The notes: generated from the letters alone by a model not told the origin. 42,419 nt of DNA from an uncultured Eubacterium sp. (GCA_910580075.1 CAJTVR010000038.1:1-42419), one strand, 5' to 3'; positions 25,233 to 34,588 are shown, counted from the first letter of the stretch. Numbers and translations: made by a program.

Positions 25233-25910
25233 TCAGATATTTTCTATCTGCCAGTCTACAGGCTCCATTCCATGCTCTTCTAAAAATGCATTTGCCTGAC
25301 TGAAATGCCGGCAGCCGAAAAATCCCCGGTATGCGGATAGCGGACTCGGATGCGGTGCCTTCAAAATCAAATGTTTTGGATTGTTCAGCATCGAAGTCTT
25401 ACTCTGTGCAGGTCTTCCCCACAGCATGTATACAATCGGGCGGTCCTGTTCATTTACTGCCCGGATCACAGCATCTGTAAACTGCTCCCAGCCTTTTCCC
25501 TGATGAGAATTGGCCTGATGCGCACGTACGGTCAGTACTGTATTTAACAGCAGCACGCCCTGTTTCGCCCATTTTTCTAAAAATCCATGATTGGGAATAT
25601 AACATCCCAGATCCTCTGACAGTTCTTTATAAATGTTCTGCAAAGAAGGCGGAATTTCTTTCTGGTCAGGCAGTACGGAAAAACTCAGGCCGTGTGCCTG
25701 ATGTTCATTATGATAAGGGTCCTGGCCGAGTATCAGCACTTTTACTTCTGACAGCGGTGTTAAATGCAGTGCATTAAAAATATCATCCGAAGGCGGATAA
25801 ATTACACGTGTGCTGTATTCCTCTTTCACAAACCGATATAGTTCCCTGTAATATGGCTTGCCAAACTCTGCCTGTACCGCTGGCTGCCAGTCATTTGCAA
25901 TCATTCCCAT
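25233..25910 (-). CDS. ung: Uracil-DNA glycosylase (family 1)
   Basis: Removes uracil from DNA to start base-excision repair. The 225-residue protein has the family-1 signatures: the catalytic-water loop VLILGQDPYHNEHQAHGLSF with the Asp in GQDPYH, and the DNA-intercalation loop HPSPLSAYRGFFGCRHFSQ, with the catalytic histidine. Length is standard. The ATG at 25910 is preceded by GGGG at seven bases. It follows hisF by 72 bases and precedes the HIT gene in the same direction. Confidence 0.97.
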   Translation of the reverse strand: MGMIANDWQPAVQAEFGKPYYRELYRFVKEEYSTRVIYPPSDDIFNALHLTPLSEVKVLILGQDPYHNEHQAHGLSFSVLPDQKEIPPSLQNIYKELSEDLGCYIPNHGFLEKWAKQGVLLLNTVLTVRAHQANSHQGKGWEQFTDAVIRAVNEQDRPIVYMLWGRPAQSKTSMLNNPKHLILKAPHPSPLSAYRGFFGCRHFSQANAFLEEHGMEPVDWQIENI

Positions 25911-25982
25911 TTTTTATCCCCGCTTTTGCTTCTGTCTTTTGTTTTTATTTCCGGCTGTGTACCGCTGGCCGGACTGCATCTG

Positions 25983-26744
25983 TTATCTTCTGACAGAAAT
26001 TCCACGCGCTGCCAGGTCGTCTTTTAAGTCCATAATATCCAGTTCTTTAAAATGAAACAAAGAAGCGGCTAACGCTGCATCCGCTCCGCCTTCTGTCAGA
26101 ACCTGATAAAAATGATCCTTTGATCCGGCCCCGCCAGAAGCGATAACCGGAATGGAAACACGTCCTGCAATCGTACTTGTCAGCTCCAGATCATAACCGT
26201 CCTTCGTTCCGTCACAGTCCATGCTTGTCAAAAGAATTTCGCCGGCTCCCAGCTGTTCTGTCCGGACTGCCCATTCTACGGCATCTATGCCCATGTCAAT
26301 GCGTCCGCCGTTTTTGTAAATATTCCAGCCGCTGCCGTCTTCGCGCCGTTTTGCATCGATTGCGACTACCACGCACTGGCTGCCAAATTTATCCGCTGCT
26401 TCCCGGATCAGGTCAGGATTGTCAATTGCCGCTGAATTGACCGAAATCTTGTCTGCACCTTCCCGCAAAAGGACTTTGAAATCCTCTGTTGTGCGGATAC
26501 CGCCGCCTACTGTAAACGGAATAAATACCCGTTCTGCCACACGCCGCACCATATCTGCAACTGTCGCACGCGCGTCTGAAGAAGCTGTAATATCCAGAAA
26601 GACAATTTCATCTGCTCCGGCAGCATCATATGCGGCAGCAATTTCCACCGGGTCGCCGGCATCTGTTAAATTTACAAAATTAACGCCTTTTACTACGCGG
26701 CCGTCCCTGACATCAAGACAGGGAATAATCCGTTTTGTAAACAT
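25983..26744 (-). CDS. hisF: Imidazole glycerol phosphate synthase, cyclase subunit
   Basis: A 253-residue TIM barrel that uses ammonia from HisH to convert PRFAR into imidazole glycerol phosphate and AICAR in histidine synthesis. Both catalytic aspartates are in place: IPCLDVRDGRVVKG near the start and CVVVAIDAKRREDG in the middle. Phosphate-binding loops VGGGIRT and VIASGGAG are also present. hisH lies upstream on the same strand, 194 bases away, with a repeat-filled gap between them. No other his genes are in the window, so the pair is separated from the rest of the pathway here. Confidence 0.96.
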   Translation of the reverse strand: MFTKRIIPCLDVRDGRVVKGVNFVNLTDAGDPVEIAAAYDAAGADEIVFLDITASSDARATVADMVRRVAERVFIPFTVGGGIRTTEDFKVLLREGADKISVNSAAIDNPDLIREAADKFGSQCVVVAIDAKRREDGSGWNIYKNGGRIDMGIDAVEWAVRTEQLGAGEILLTSMDCDGTKDGYDLELTSTIAGRVSIPVIASGGAGSKDHFYQVLTEGGADAALAASLFHFKELDIMDLKDDLAARGISVRR

Positions 26745-26756
26745 ACTATTTATACC

Positions 26757-26905
26757 TTTCTATCTGAATTCTGTCTAGCCTCTGTTTGAATTTTGTCTGG
26801 CTTCTATTTGCATTTTGTCTGGTTCCTGCCCGGATTCAATCCAGTTCCTGTCCGGCTGCTGTTTGCATTCGATCCGGCTGCTATCCGAATTCTGCCTGAA
26901 TTTTC
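26757..26905. repeat. Degenerate tandem repeat, period about 24 bp, between hisH and hisF
   Basis: Six or so imperfect units with the phrase TTTGAATTTTGTCTGGCTTC, varying to TTTGCATTTTGTCTGGTTCC and on to CATTCGATCCGGCTGCTATC. It occupies most of the 194-base gap between the two IGP-synthase genes. Confidence 0.6.
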
Positions 26906-26938
26906 TGGAATCCAGAATTCCTAATATTCTGTTCATTC

Positions 26939-27586
26939 TCAGATCTCTGCGCGAGTAATACCTTTTTTACAGGCACAGAAATTTTTCAAAATCTGAAGTC
27001 CCACCGTACTGCTTTTTTCCGGATGAAACTGGCAGGCAAATACGTTTTCCCATTCTACCGATGCATGGATTGTCACACCATAATCTGTAACAGCCTTTAC
27101 GATTTTATCATCTTCAGCTTTCAGATAATAGGAGTGGACAAAATAAACATACGGCTGGCCGGATATTCCGTAAAACAGCCTTCCGTCATTTTGAAGCGTC
27201 AGGGAATTCCAGCCGATGTGCGGAATTTTAAGCCCTTCTGCTTTTGGAATTTTTACAATCCGGCCTTTCAGGATGCCAAGGCCTTCTGCCTGTGTACTTT
27301 GTGAGCCTGCATGTTCTTCGCTGCCTTCAAATAAAAGCTGAAGCCCCAGGCAGATGCCAAGAAGCGGGATTTTCATTTCTGCCGCTTCTTTGATTACCTG
27401 GTCAAGCCTGCGCTTTTTTAACTGATCCATCGCTGCGGCAAATGACCCGACTCCTGGAAGGACGATTCTGTCCGCCCTGAGAATGGTATGAAAATCGCCT
27501 GTAATAACTGCTTCTTCTCCCAATTTTTGAAACGCTTTTTCCACGCTTTTCAGATTTCCGGCATCATAATCAATAATTGCAACCAT
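26939..27586 (-). CDS. hisH: Imidazole glycerol phosphate synthase, glutaminase subunit
   Basis: A 215-residue class I glutamine amidotransferase that releases ammonia for HisF. The catalytic triad is complete: the nucleophilic cysteine in LLGICLGLQLLFEGSEE and the His-Glu pair in CQFHPEKSSTVG. The oxyanion region reads VLPGVGSFAAAM. The N-terminus IIDYDAGNLKSVEKAF is typical. It is co-directional with hisF and about 100 bases downstream of the large bitopic protein gene. Confidence 0.96.
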   Translation of the reverse strand: MVAIIDYDAGNLKSVEKAFQKLGEEAVITGDFHTILRADRIVLPGVGSFAAAMDQLKKRRLDQVIKEAAEMKIPLLGICLGLQLLFEGSEEHAGSQSTQAEGLGILKGRIVKIPKAEGLKIPHIGWNSLTLQNDGRLFYGISGQPYVYFVHSYYLKAEDDKIVKAVTDYGVTIHASVEWENVFACQFHPEKSSTVGLQILKNFCACKKGITRAEI

Positions 27587-27682
27587 ATTTTCATTCCCAT
27601 CTTACAAAATCTCATCTGCAGCTGCCCGGCAGCTTTTCAGGCGGCTTTCTATGCAGCCTTTCAGATGCCCTATGCAGCTGTT

Positions 27683-29545
27683 TTATTTTTCTTCGTTTAA
27701 TCCCAGTTTTTCTAATATCTGATGCAGCTCCATTGTATATTCACTGCGCTTTTTAATGCTGTAGAGTTTTTTTGCTTTGCGCTTGCTTACGTCAAACTGT
27801 TCTTTTAAAAGCTGATCCAGTTTGCTTTCCATATCTGCCAGCTGCTGTGCTACATTCCATTCTTCTGCATCTGCAGAATGTACCGCACATCTGCCATATC
27901 CGCGTATCAGCGCATCCAGAGCCATTTCATACTGTCTTTGCTCCATCAGGGCCGTATAAGCCTCTAACTCAGTCTGAACTGCCGCCAGCGCCGCTGAGGC
28001 ATGAAGCAGCGATTCGTCTTCCGGTTTTATTTTTACGCCATTGAGCTTTGCATAGGCCGTTACATAGTCACCCTTGTCAAATGCTTCTTTTGATTCGCCG
28101 ACCGGCACAGAATATCCGAGCAGCACTGTTCCTAAGAAGATCAGCACCATCATAGACAGGGCAATGATCCACATCATCATAACAGGCACTTTCGGAAGCG
28201 GCGGCTCTTTGGGCATTTTATCCTTTTGCTTTGGCTTTTTCTCTTTCTTTGGCTTGCTTGCCTTCTTTGCTTCTTTTTCTGCTTTTGCTGCTTCTTTTTC
28301 CTGCTTCTTTTTCTCAGCCTCTTCCTGCTTTTGCTGCTTTTTGAGTTCTTTTTCCTGTTTTTTCTTTTCTTTGCGTGCTTTTGCGTCTAATTCTTCATTC
28401 TGCCCCATAGCCGCTTTGGCTGCTTCGTATTCAGCTGCTGCCTGCGGGTCCAATTCTTCCGGCGTTCCAAACAAAAGCCGTGAAAGTTTTGCAAAAGGAC
28501 TGTTTGGATTTTTCTCTTTTTTCTTCTTTTTATCTGTGCTGTCAATATCAATGGCTGATTCCTCATAAGAAAAATCCGGTCCTGACGGAATCGTTTCGTC
28601 CGTCTTTGCCGCATCTTTGTACTGGGAATCCTGTGTGTTTGTTAATTCAGAAAGAGCCTCATCGTCTGACTCGCTTAAAATCTGAGTCAGGCTGTCATCC
28701 GGAGTGTTTTCCTTTGGCGCGTCAGACTCCTGCGGCATGTCTGTATCATCCGCTCCCAGCTCTTCCAAAATGCTGGCTGTCTCTTCATCAAAAAGATCCC
28801 CGAATATATCTTCGAGCCCTTCCATTCCTTTTGGTGCTGCTGACTGATCCTGTTCTTTTGCCATCTGTGAGAATCCTTCCTCCCCTGTGCCGGTATCTGC
28901 TGCCGGTATCTGCGCCTGATCCTGATCATCCCCTGCAGCAAAATCCAAAGCATCATTCAGACCGCCGTCTGCTCCGTCAGCCGGGACAGTGCCAGCAGTA
29001 TCATTCAGGCTGTTAAAATCGATGTCCGGTTCATTGCCCGAAGCAGTGGCCGGGCTGTTATCCAGACTGTTCATATCCAATTCGGGACTGCCTCCCAGTC
29101 CGCTGTCAGCATCCAGGCTGCTGCCCGCCGTATCCTGAAAAAGACTTTCCAGATCGTCGTCTAACTGCGGAATCGTATCGACATTCATTGTTACATCGTC
29201 TGCGCCTTTTTTTGTATCGTCCGCAATATCTCCCATCTGACTGATATAATCATCTGTCTGCGGTGACTGATAGACCTCGTCTGCTTCCCCGTTTAGTTCC
29301 CGTTCAAAATCGCGCAGAAAACTGTCATCGGTACTGCTTTTATGCAGTTCGTCTTCAAATTCGCGCAGAAAATTTTCTTCCCGGATTTCATCCAGGGCGC
29401 TCTGCGTTTTTTTCGGCAGGTCATTCTGTGTCTGATAAGATTCCCTCAAAGCTTCCCTGTTCTGCTCAAAGTCTTCATCAAACTCACTCAGCTGGTCAGT
29501 AACCGAAGTCAGCAGATTGTCCAGATAGTCTTCACTCCTGCTCAT
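27683..29545 (-). CDS. Bitopic membrane protein with disordered acidic/basic cytoplasmic region
   Basis: I do not recognise a family for this 620-residue protein. Order of parts: an N-terminal segment with two copies of a short motif (FLREFEDEL at 59-67, FLRDFEREL at 76-84); a long Asp/Glu/Ser-rich low-complexity region to about 350; a Lys/Glu-rich charged stretch (about 385-445); a proline-rich hinge; one membrane helix (VMMMWIIALSMMVLIFLGTV, about 453-476); and a roughly 140-residue helical domain outside, with TPR-like text (EAFDKGDYVTAYAKLNGV and YEMALDALIRGYG). A frame opens at 29593, but GGAG nine bases before the ATG at 29545 supports the shorter start. It follows cheV and precedes hisH, and may be co-transcribed with cheV. 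Confidence 0.75.
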   Translation of the reverse strand: MSRSEDYLDNLLTSVTDQLSEFDEDFEQNREALRESYQTQNDLPKKTQSALDEIREENFLREFEDELHKSSTDDSFLRDFERELNGEADEVYQSPQTDDYISQMGDIADDTKKGADDVTMNVDTIPQLDDDLESLFQDTAGSSLDADSGLGGSPELDMNSLDNSPATASGNEPDIDFNSLNDTAGTVPADGADGGLNDALDFAAGDDQDQAQIPAADTGTGEEGFSQMAKEQDQSAAPKGMEGLEDIFGDLFDEETASILEELGADDTDMPQESDAPKENTPDDSLTQILSESDDEALSELTNTQDSQYKDAAKTDETIPSGPDFSYEESAIDIDSTDKKKKKEKNPNSPFAKLSRLLFGTPEELDPQAAAEYEAAKAAMGQNEELDAKARKEKKKQEKELKKQQKQEEAEKKKQEKEAAKAEKEAKKASKPKKEKKPKQKDKMPKEPPLPKVPVMMMWIIALSMMVLIFLGTVLLGYSVPVGESKEAFDKGDYVTAYAKLNGVKIKPEDESLLHASAALAAVQTELEAYTALMEQRQYEMALDALIRGYGRCAVHSADAEEWNVAQQLADMESKLDQLLKEQFDVSKRKAKKLYSIKKRSEYTMELHQILEKLGLNEEK

Positions 29546-29664
29546 GCATAACATCTCCTTTATCTTAGTGGCCTTTAGAAGGCTTATGCGCACGAAAAGT
29601 GAGAGTGCCGTAACTGACTGCCTTCATCCACGGCCGCTCCCACTCATTCAAAAATCCGTAAGCC

Positions 29665-30588
29665 CTATGCCCTGATTTTCTTATCAATCAGGCCGTCAAT
29701 TGCTTCTACTAAAGAACCGATTTCCGGTTTGGTCAGCTGTGCATCTGCGCCTAATGCTTCTCCTTTTCTCCTCATTTCATCGTTTACAAGCGAAGAGAAA
29801 ATAATCAATGGAATCTGCTTTAACACGTCATCCGTTTTTGCCAGTTTCGTCAGGCGGTGTCCGTCCATAATCGGCATTTCAATATCTGTAATAATACAGT
29901 GTACTTTGTCAAAAATATTGCCGCTGTTTTTATAGCCTACCAGCTTATCCCATGCTTCCTTGCCGTTCATGCACATAATAATATTTGTATAGCCGGCTTT
30001 CTTTAAACTGTCTGTAATCAGTTTGCCAAGCAGCGGCGAATCTTCAGCTACCAGTATCGGTGAATCATTCCTGTTGCGTTCGCCGAGCGCTTCGATATCA
30101 GAAACCTTCAGGCCTGTCTCCGGACTGATATCTGTTACAATCTTCTCGAAATCCAGAATGACAACCAGTTTATCCTGCAGTTTAATCACGCCTGTTGACA
30201 CACCGCCATGGGTACCTTCTCCTCTGTCTGTATTAATCGTGGAATCCGGCTTGATAATGTCTGCCCAGGAAACCCTGTGAATTCCAATCACCTGATCTAC
30301 ATGAAACGCAATATTCAGTTTATTGAAATTCGTAATAATAAACAGGCCTTCATTTCCAGTTGCCGGCAGCCCCAGACAAGTCTTTAAGCTGATTACCGTA
30401 ATCATTGTATCACGCGGCATAAAAATTCCTTCTACACTCGGATGTGCATTTGGAATCGGTGTAATCGGCTGATATGTAAGAATTTCACGGATTTTTGCCA
30501 CATTGATGCCATAATGATTTCCGTTTAACGTAAACTCTAATACTTCCAGCTCATTCGTTCCGTTTTCTAACAGAATGTTTGTATCCAT
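29665..30588 (-). CDS. cheV: Chemotaxis coupling protein CheV
   Basis: A 307-residue fusion of a CheW-like coupling domain (about 1-160, with VAKIREILTYQPITPIPNAH and VDQVIGIHRVSWADI) and a response-regulator receiver (about 172-300). The phosphorylation site lies in CIITDIEMPIMDGHRL, with the acidic pair in VAEDSPL. The receiver ends with the Lys-containing AQLTKPEIG. CheV couples receptors to CheA and adjusts signalling by phosphorylation. The two chemoreceptors in this window are plausible partners. GGGAGG precedes the ATG. No other che genes are visible. Confidence 0.95.
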   Translation of the reverse strand: MDTNILLENGTNELEVLEFTLNGNHYGINVAKIREILTYQPITPIPNAHPSVEGIFMPRDTMITVISLKTCLGLPATGNEGLFIITNFNKLNIAFHVDQVIGIHRVSWADIIKPDSTINTDRGEGTHGGVSTGVIKLQDKLVVILDFEKIVTDISPETGLKVSDIEALGERNRNDSPILVAEDSPLLGKLITDSLKKAGYTNIIMCMNGKEAWDKLVGYKNSGNIFDKVHCIITDIEMPIMDGHRLTKLAKTDDVLKQIPLIIFSSLVNDEMRRKGEALGADAQLTKPEIGSLVEAIDGLIDKKIRA

Positions 30589-30690
30589 ACCTAATTTCCT
30601 CCCGAAGCCATTCTCAAATTATATTCAGTATATCACACTATCGACCAGATTTACACGTATTTTTAAAATTTTTTATAAAAATACATGTAT

Positions 30691-31449
30691 TCAGCCAGTA
30701 AGCTGTACCCGTGAACTGTTCCCGTCTGTTATCACTTCCAGCTCCATGCTGTCAGATTTTTTGACCGAACCTTTCTTCACCTGAAAAATCAGCACCGTCC
30801 CTGCTTTCTTTCCTGCCTTAATGCTGCCCTGATAAGTTCCAAGATCATTCAGCAAAATCGTTGTATCCGCAGACACGCTCAGTTCACCGTTGATTGTCAG
30901 CCTGAAAGATGGCATCTTAGAAAGAATATCGCATTTTACTGTTTCATCTGTGTCATTTCTCAGATTTACATGAAGAACTAAAAGTTCATTTCCGCTGTTT
31001 GCCCTGATCATATAACTCTGAGAAGCCTGATAAGCTGCGGCAGTGTCATATCCGCGGTAAACAGCTTTGATGCTGCCAAGCCCCAGAGCCCGGCTTAAGG
31101 ATACATATTTTTTCTGCGGCTCTGCCTGGTCTGGTGTCTCAGATGAACCGCTGCTGTTATCCTTTTTCTTATCCTCAGCAGCTTTTTTCTTTTCTTCCTT
31201 TTCCTGCTGCTTTTTCTCTTTTTCTTTCTGCTTCTCCCTGGCTTCCTGCTCCATCATGGCTTTCAGCGCTGTGACATCCTCAATTCCTTCCGGCTGTTTT
31301 TTGTTGAATTTAGAAACAGCATGCGCTGCATAATGCACAATGACTGCCTCTTCTTCTTTTGTCATTTCATAAACCTGTTCGCCGCAGCCACAGGCTGTGA
31401 CAGACACCGCAAGCGCTAATGCCCCTGCAGCCAACTTTCTTTTCTTCAT
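30691..31449 (-). CDS. Predicted lipoprotein with charged coiled-coil and beta-sandwich domain
   Basis: A 252-residue exported protein of unknown function. The signal peptide KKRKLAAGALALAVSVTACG ends in a lipobox, lipidated Cys at about residue 20. Then come a helical part (about 28-70), a Lys/Glu/Gln-rich coiled coil (about 70-100) and a C-terminal domain of about 130 residues that reads like a DUF4352-type beta sandwich (LLVLHVNLRNDTDETVKCDI, then TYQGSIKAGKKAGTVLIFQV). A longer frame starts at 31524, but GGGAG seven bases before the ATG at 31449 and the signal peptide fix the start. It lies 219 bases downstream of the histidine kinase gene. Confidence 0.75.
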   Translation of the reverse strand: MKKRKLAAGALALAVSVTACGCGEQVYEMTKEEEAVIVHYAAHAVSKFNKKQPEGIEDVTALKAMMEQEAREKQKEKEKKQQEKEEKKKAAEDKKKDNSSGSSETPDQAEPQKKYVSLSRALGLGSIKAVYRGYDTAAAYQASQSYMIRANSGNELLVLHVNLRNDTDETVKCDILSKMPSFRLTINGELSVSADTTILLNDLGTYQGSIKAGKKAGTVLIFQVKKGSVKKSDSMELEVITDGNSSRVQLTG

Positions 31450-31668
31450 CTGCTTACTCCCGTGCACAAAATATACGCATTCCACTGTCAGATTCTGGTG
31501 TACTGCAGCATTCATATTCAGCATTATGAAAAATATCTTATGCTAAATGTCAATACTGCAGTACATCAGCGCTCATCATTAACATAAATATAATGCTTAC
31601 TAGTTTATGTTATCATTTTTATACGAATTAAGCAATGCTTTCTTTTGGAATTTCTTCATTCTTTGTGT

Positions 31669-33144
31669 CTATACTGTATCCAGCTCTATCCAGAATTCCA
31701 CGCCGCCGTCCCGGTTCAATACACCGCACTGTCTGTTCATGGAATCCATAACGGCTTTTACAATCGATAATCCGATGCCGCTGCCGCCGTATTCCCTTGT
31801 TCTGGCCTTATCGACTTTGTAAAATTTAATCCAGACTTTCTCCAGGTCATCTTCCGGTATCGGGTCTCCGGTATTGAATACACTCACACGCACACAGTCT
31901 TCTTTTAACGTATAAAAAATGTCAATCCTCTTTTCATACATCACATAATGAATGGCATTGCTTAAAAAATTGGTAATTACTTCTTCAATTTTAAACTCAT
32001 CCGCCCATACATATAAAGGTTCGCTGCTGTCAAAACGGACTGTAATTGCGTTTTGCTGGATTAATATGGAAGAGGCATTTACGACCCCTTCAATCAGTTC
32101 TGTCAGATTAAACCGTTCCATGGATACTGCGTCATCGCCAAACTCCAGATGATTTAAGGTCAGAAGTTTTTTTACCATCTGGTTCATTTTATCCGCTTCA
32201 TCCATAATAACTTCACAGTAAAAGTCCCTGCTTTCCTCATCGTCGTTAATACATTCCTGCAGTCCTTCTGCATAGCCCTGGATGAGCGCTAACGGTGTCT
32301 TAAGCTCATGGGATACATTGGATAAAAATTCCCTGCGCATCTCGTCTATCCGGGTTTTTCTTTCATTATCCAAAAGCAGTTCATTATTGGCGCTTTTTAA
32401 CTCTGAGATGGTCCGCTCCAGCTTTTCAGACATTTCATTCATATGCTCGCCCAGAAAGTCGATTTCGTTGCGGTACGTTCCCGGCATATACTTGGCCTCA
32501 AAATCCAGATTGGCCATACGTGTGGATAATTCTGTAAGCTCTAAAATGGGATTTGTAATTCTGCGGGTCACAATGCCTGCTGCTGCTGCGCCAATCACGG
32601 CAGCAATTCCCCCAATCATAAACAGAAAACGGTTTGTCAGATCACTGCTTTCCTGAAGACTTTCCAGGGCAGAGCGCGCAATAATCAGCCTGCCGTCACT
32701 CAGTATGCCCCACATCACCAGATAATCCGACTTCATGCGCATATCATGCCTTTTTTGTATCATATATTTATCTGGCAGCGACTCGCTGAAACTGATTAAA
32801 AGCTCCATAAAATATTTCAGCATCGTCTGTGTATCGCTTAATGAAGACTGCACGACTGTCTGATCCGGATTGATAATCATAATAGCCAGGTTATTATTCG
32901 CGCACATCCGTTCAAATTCGATGTCGAATTCCTCGCTGTAAAGACTTCCTTCTTTAGCTGCAGCATCAATTTTATAATAGCTGTTTGACAGAATTTTCGT
33001 CTTATTCCATAAATAAAACCGGCCTAAAAACATCGTATTTAACAGAAGGCATAGCAACACTGTGCCCGCTACCAGCGCAATCATTACAAGCGTCACCTGT
33101 TTTGTCAGGGAATGTTTTCTAAATGCCCTGTTCTGTCTGGTCAT
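31669..33144 (-). CDS. Sensor histidine kinase
   Basis: A 491-residue membrane kinase. One helix at about 15-40 and another at about 170-195 enclose an extracytoplasmic sensor of about 130 residues. Then follow HAMP, the dimerisation domain with phospho-accepting His in FLSNVSHELKTPLALIQGY (near residue 280), and the ATPase domain with N box EEVITNFLSNAIHYVMYEKR, VFNTGDPIP and GSGIGLSIVKAVMDS. It overlaps the regulator stop by four bases, so the two proteins are made together. The sensor's ligand is unknown. Confidence 0.95.
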   Translation of the reverse strand: MTRQNRAFRKHSLTKQVTLVMIALVAGTVLLCLLLNTMFLGRFYLWNKTKILSNSYYKIDAAAKEGSLYSEEFDIEFERMCANNNLAIMIINPDQTVVQSSLSDTQTMLKYFMELLISFSESLPDKYMIQKRHDMRMKSDYLVMWGILSDGRLIIARSALESLQESSDLTNRFLFMIGGIAAVIGAAAAGIVTRRITNPILELTELSTRMANLDFEAKYMPGTYRNEIDFLGEHMNEMSEKLERTISELKSANNELLLDNERKTRIDEMRREFLSNVSHELKTPLALIQGYAEGLQECINDDEESRDFYCEVIMDEADKMNQMVKKLLTLNHLEFGDDAVSMERFNLTELIEGVVNASSILIQQNAITVRFDSSEPLYVWADEFKIEEVITNFLSNAIHYVMYEKRIDIFYTLKEDCVRVSVFNTGDPIPEDDLEKVWIKFYKVDKARTREYGGSGIGLSIVKAVMDSMNRQCGVLNRDGGVEFWIELDTV

Positions 33145-33830
33145 GGCCTGCTCCCGTCCGCTTCAAACTTATATCCCATGCCCCAGATCGTTTTAATATA
33201 ATCGCCTTTTTCCCCCATTTTAGAACGCAGTTTTTTCACATGTGTATCTATCGTCCTTGCATCTCCGAAATAGTCATAATTCCATACATGGTTCAGTATT
33301 TTTTCACGTGAAAGAGCAATACCCTGATTTTCTATAAAATACGATAAAAGCTCAAATTCTTTGTAGCTTAATTCCACCCTGTTTCCATCCACAGTTACCA
33401 GATGCGCCGCTTTATCCACAACGATACCGCCTGTTTCCACTGTGCTTCCTTCTGCCAGCTTATTCGACCGCCTTAAAATAGCTTCTGCCCTTGCGACCAG
33501 TATTTTCGGGCTGAACGGTTTGGATATATATTCGTCCACGCCCATTTCAAAACCGAGCAGTTCGTCACTTTCATCCCCTTTGGCTGTGAGCATGATAATC
33601 GGCACCTTTGAATTTTCCCGGATTTCTTTACAGACTTCCCATCCGTTCATTTTCGGCATCATCACATCTAAAATTACCAGGGCAATATTTTTTTCCTGAT
33701 AAAATAAATCCAAAGCTGCTTCCCCGTCTCCTGCCTCAAGCACCTCAAAATCCTGTTTTACAAGAAAGTCACGCACCAGCTTTCGCATCCTGCTCTCATC
33801 ATCTACTACAAGTACTTTTAATTTTTCCAT
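33141..33830 (-). CDS. OmpR/PhoB-family response regulator
   Basis: A 229-residue regulator with a receiver domain (about 1-120; acidic pair VVDDESR, phospho-Asp in LVILDVMMPKMNGWEV, Lys in YISKPFSPKIL) and a C-terminal winged-helix DNA-binding domain (VELSYKEFELLSYFIENQG, then TIDTHVKKLRSKMGEKG). The frame can start nine bases earlier with GTG, but GAGGGG lies ahead of the ATG at 33830, which is the likely start. It is translationally coupled to the kinase downstream. Target genes are not evident from the window. Confidence 0.95.
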   Translation of the reverse strand: MEKLKVLVVDDESRMRKLVRDFLVKQDFEVLEAGDGEAALDLFYQEKNIALVILDVMMPKMNGWEVCKEIRENSKVPIIMLTAKGDESDELLGFEMGVDEYISKPFSPKILVARAEAILRRSNKLAEGSTVETGGIVVDKAAHLVTVDGNRVELSYKEFELLSYFIENQGIALSREKILNHVWNYDYFGDARTIDTHVKKLRSKMGEKGDYIKTIWGMGYKFEADGSRP

Positions 33831-33925
33831 TAAAAACACCCCTCATGTTTTTTTGTCTTTTACTGATGCCTGTATGTTATCACAGGATTATGAAAAAAAT
33901 GTGTACAAAAGCCGTTCTCTTCGTC

Positions 33926-34516
33926 TTACTCTAAATCTTTCAGCTCCTCTTCTTCCTCTTCGTCCAGCACTGTGTCAAAATCCAGCTCCAGTTCCTGTTC
34001 TTCTTCCCGGATGGCTTTTTCCCGCTGGGTCAGTTCCTGTTCCCACGACGCATACCGGTCCTGTATCTTTTTTTCATAATTCAGTATTGTCGTCTGGCCG
34101 CTTGTAGCAGTAATCAGAAACATTAAGAGTATGGATACGGCAAAAGCAAAATTTACTACTATAGACATTTTTAGTTTGTTCTGCTCTTTTTCCAGCCGTC
34201 TGCTCCAGCGCTCGGTAATCCCGCGGGTATCATGAACAACCAGGTTTGGCGCAACCGGAACCGGCTTAATGTCCTCCGCATGGATACCCGGCATCGTTTT
34301 TAAATACTCCTGCAGTTCTTTCAGATAAGCATATCCTACCGGCGTCTGGAACATCTTCTGGGAAATCAGACGGTGATATACTAAAAATACCTGGTCGGGT
34401 TTTGACATATCCGTCCGCCCTTTAACATACCGGACTCCTTCTGCTTCTGTACGTGCCTGTTTTGCCATATTTTCATCTGTAAAGGAATATCCTTCTACTA
34501 CAATTACCTTTCCCAT
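33926..34516 (-). CDS. Single-pass membrane protein of unknown function
   Basis: I do not recognise this 196-residue protein. The first 115 residues are soluble and of mixed charge, starting MGKVIVVEGYSFTDENMAKQ. One membrane helix follows at about 118-138 (SIVVNFAFAVSILLMFLITA), then a coiled-coil segment and a strongly acidic C-terminal tail (EEEEEELKDLE). No signal peptide, so the topology could be either way. AAGGAG precedes the ATG well. It lies just upstream of the two-component pair and about 70 bases downstream of the methyltransferase-like gene, so it may be part of either unit. Confidence 0.7.
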   Translation of the reverse strand: MGKVIVVEGYSFTDENMAKQARTEAEGVRYVKGRTDMSKPDQVFLVYHRLISQKMFQTPVGYAYLKELQEYLKTMPGIHAEDIKPVPVAPNLVVHDTRGITERWSRRLEKEQNKLKMSIVVNFAFAVSILLMFLITATSGQTTILNYEKKIQDRYASWEQELTQREKAIREEEQELELDFDTVLDEEEEEELKDLE

Positions 34517-34588
34517 AAAAGACTCCTTCGTGCTGCTTTAAGAGGTGTCTGGTTCATCAGACTGCTGTATTTCGCTGCTGACACTGGT

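Noticed and set aside
28074..28568. Phe/Ser-rich hydrophobic ORF on the plus strand
   Set aside because: It is the antisense of the Lys/Glu-rich charged segment of the bitopic protein; such codons always give Phe/Ser/Leu text on the other strand.
31067..31333. Plus-strand Phe/Ser-rich ORF opposite the lipoprotein gene
   Set aside because: Antisense shadow of the Lys/Glu coiled coil, without ribosome binding site.
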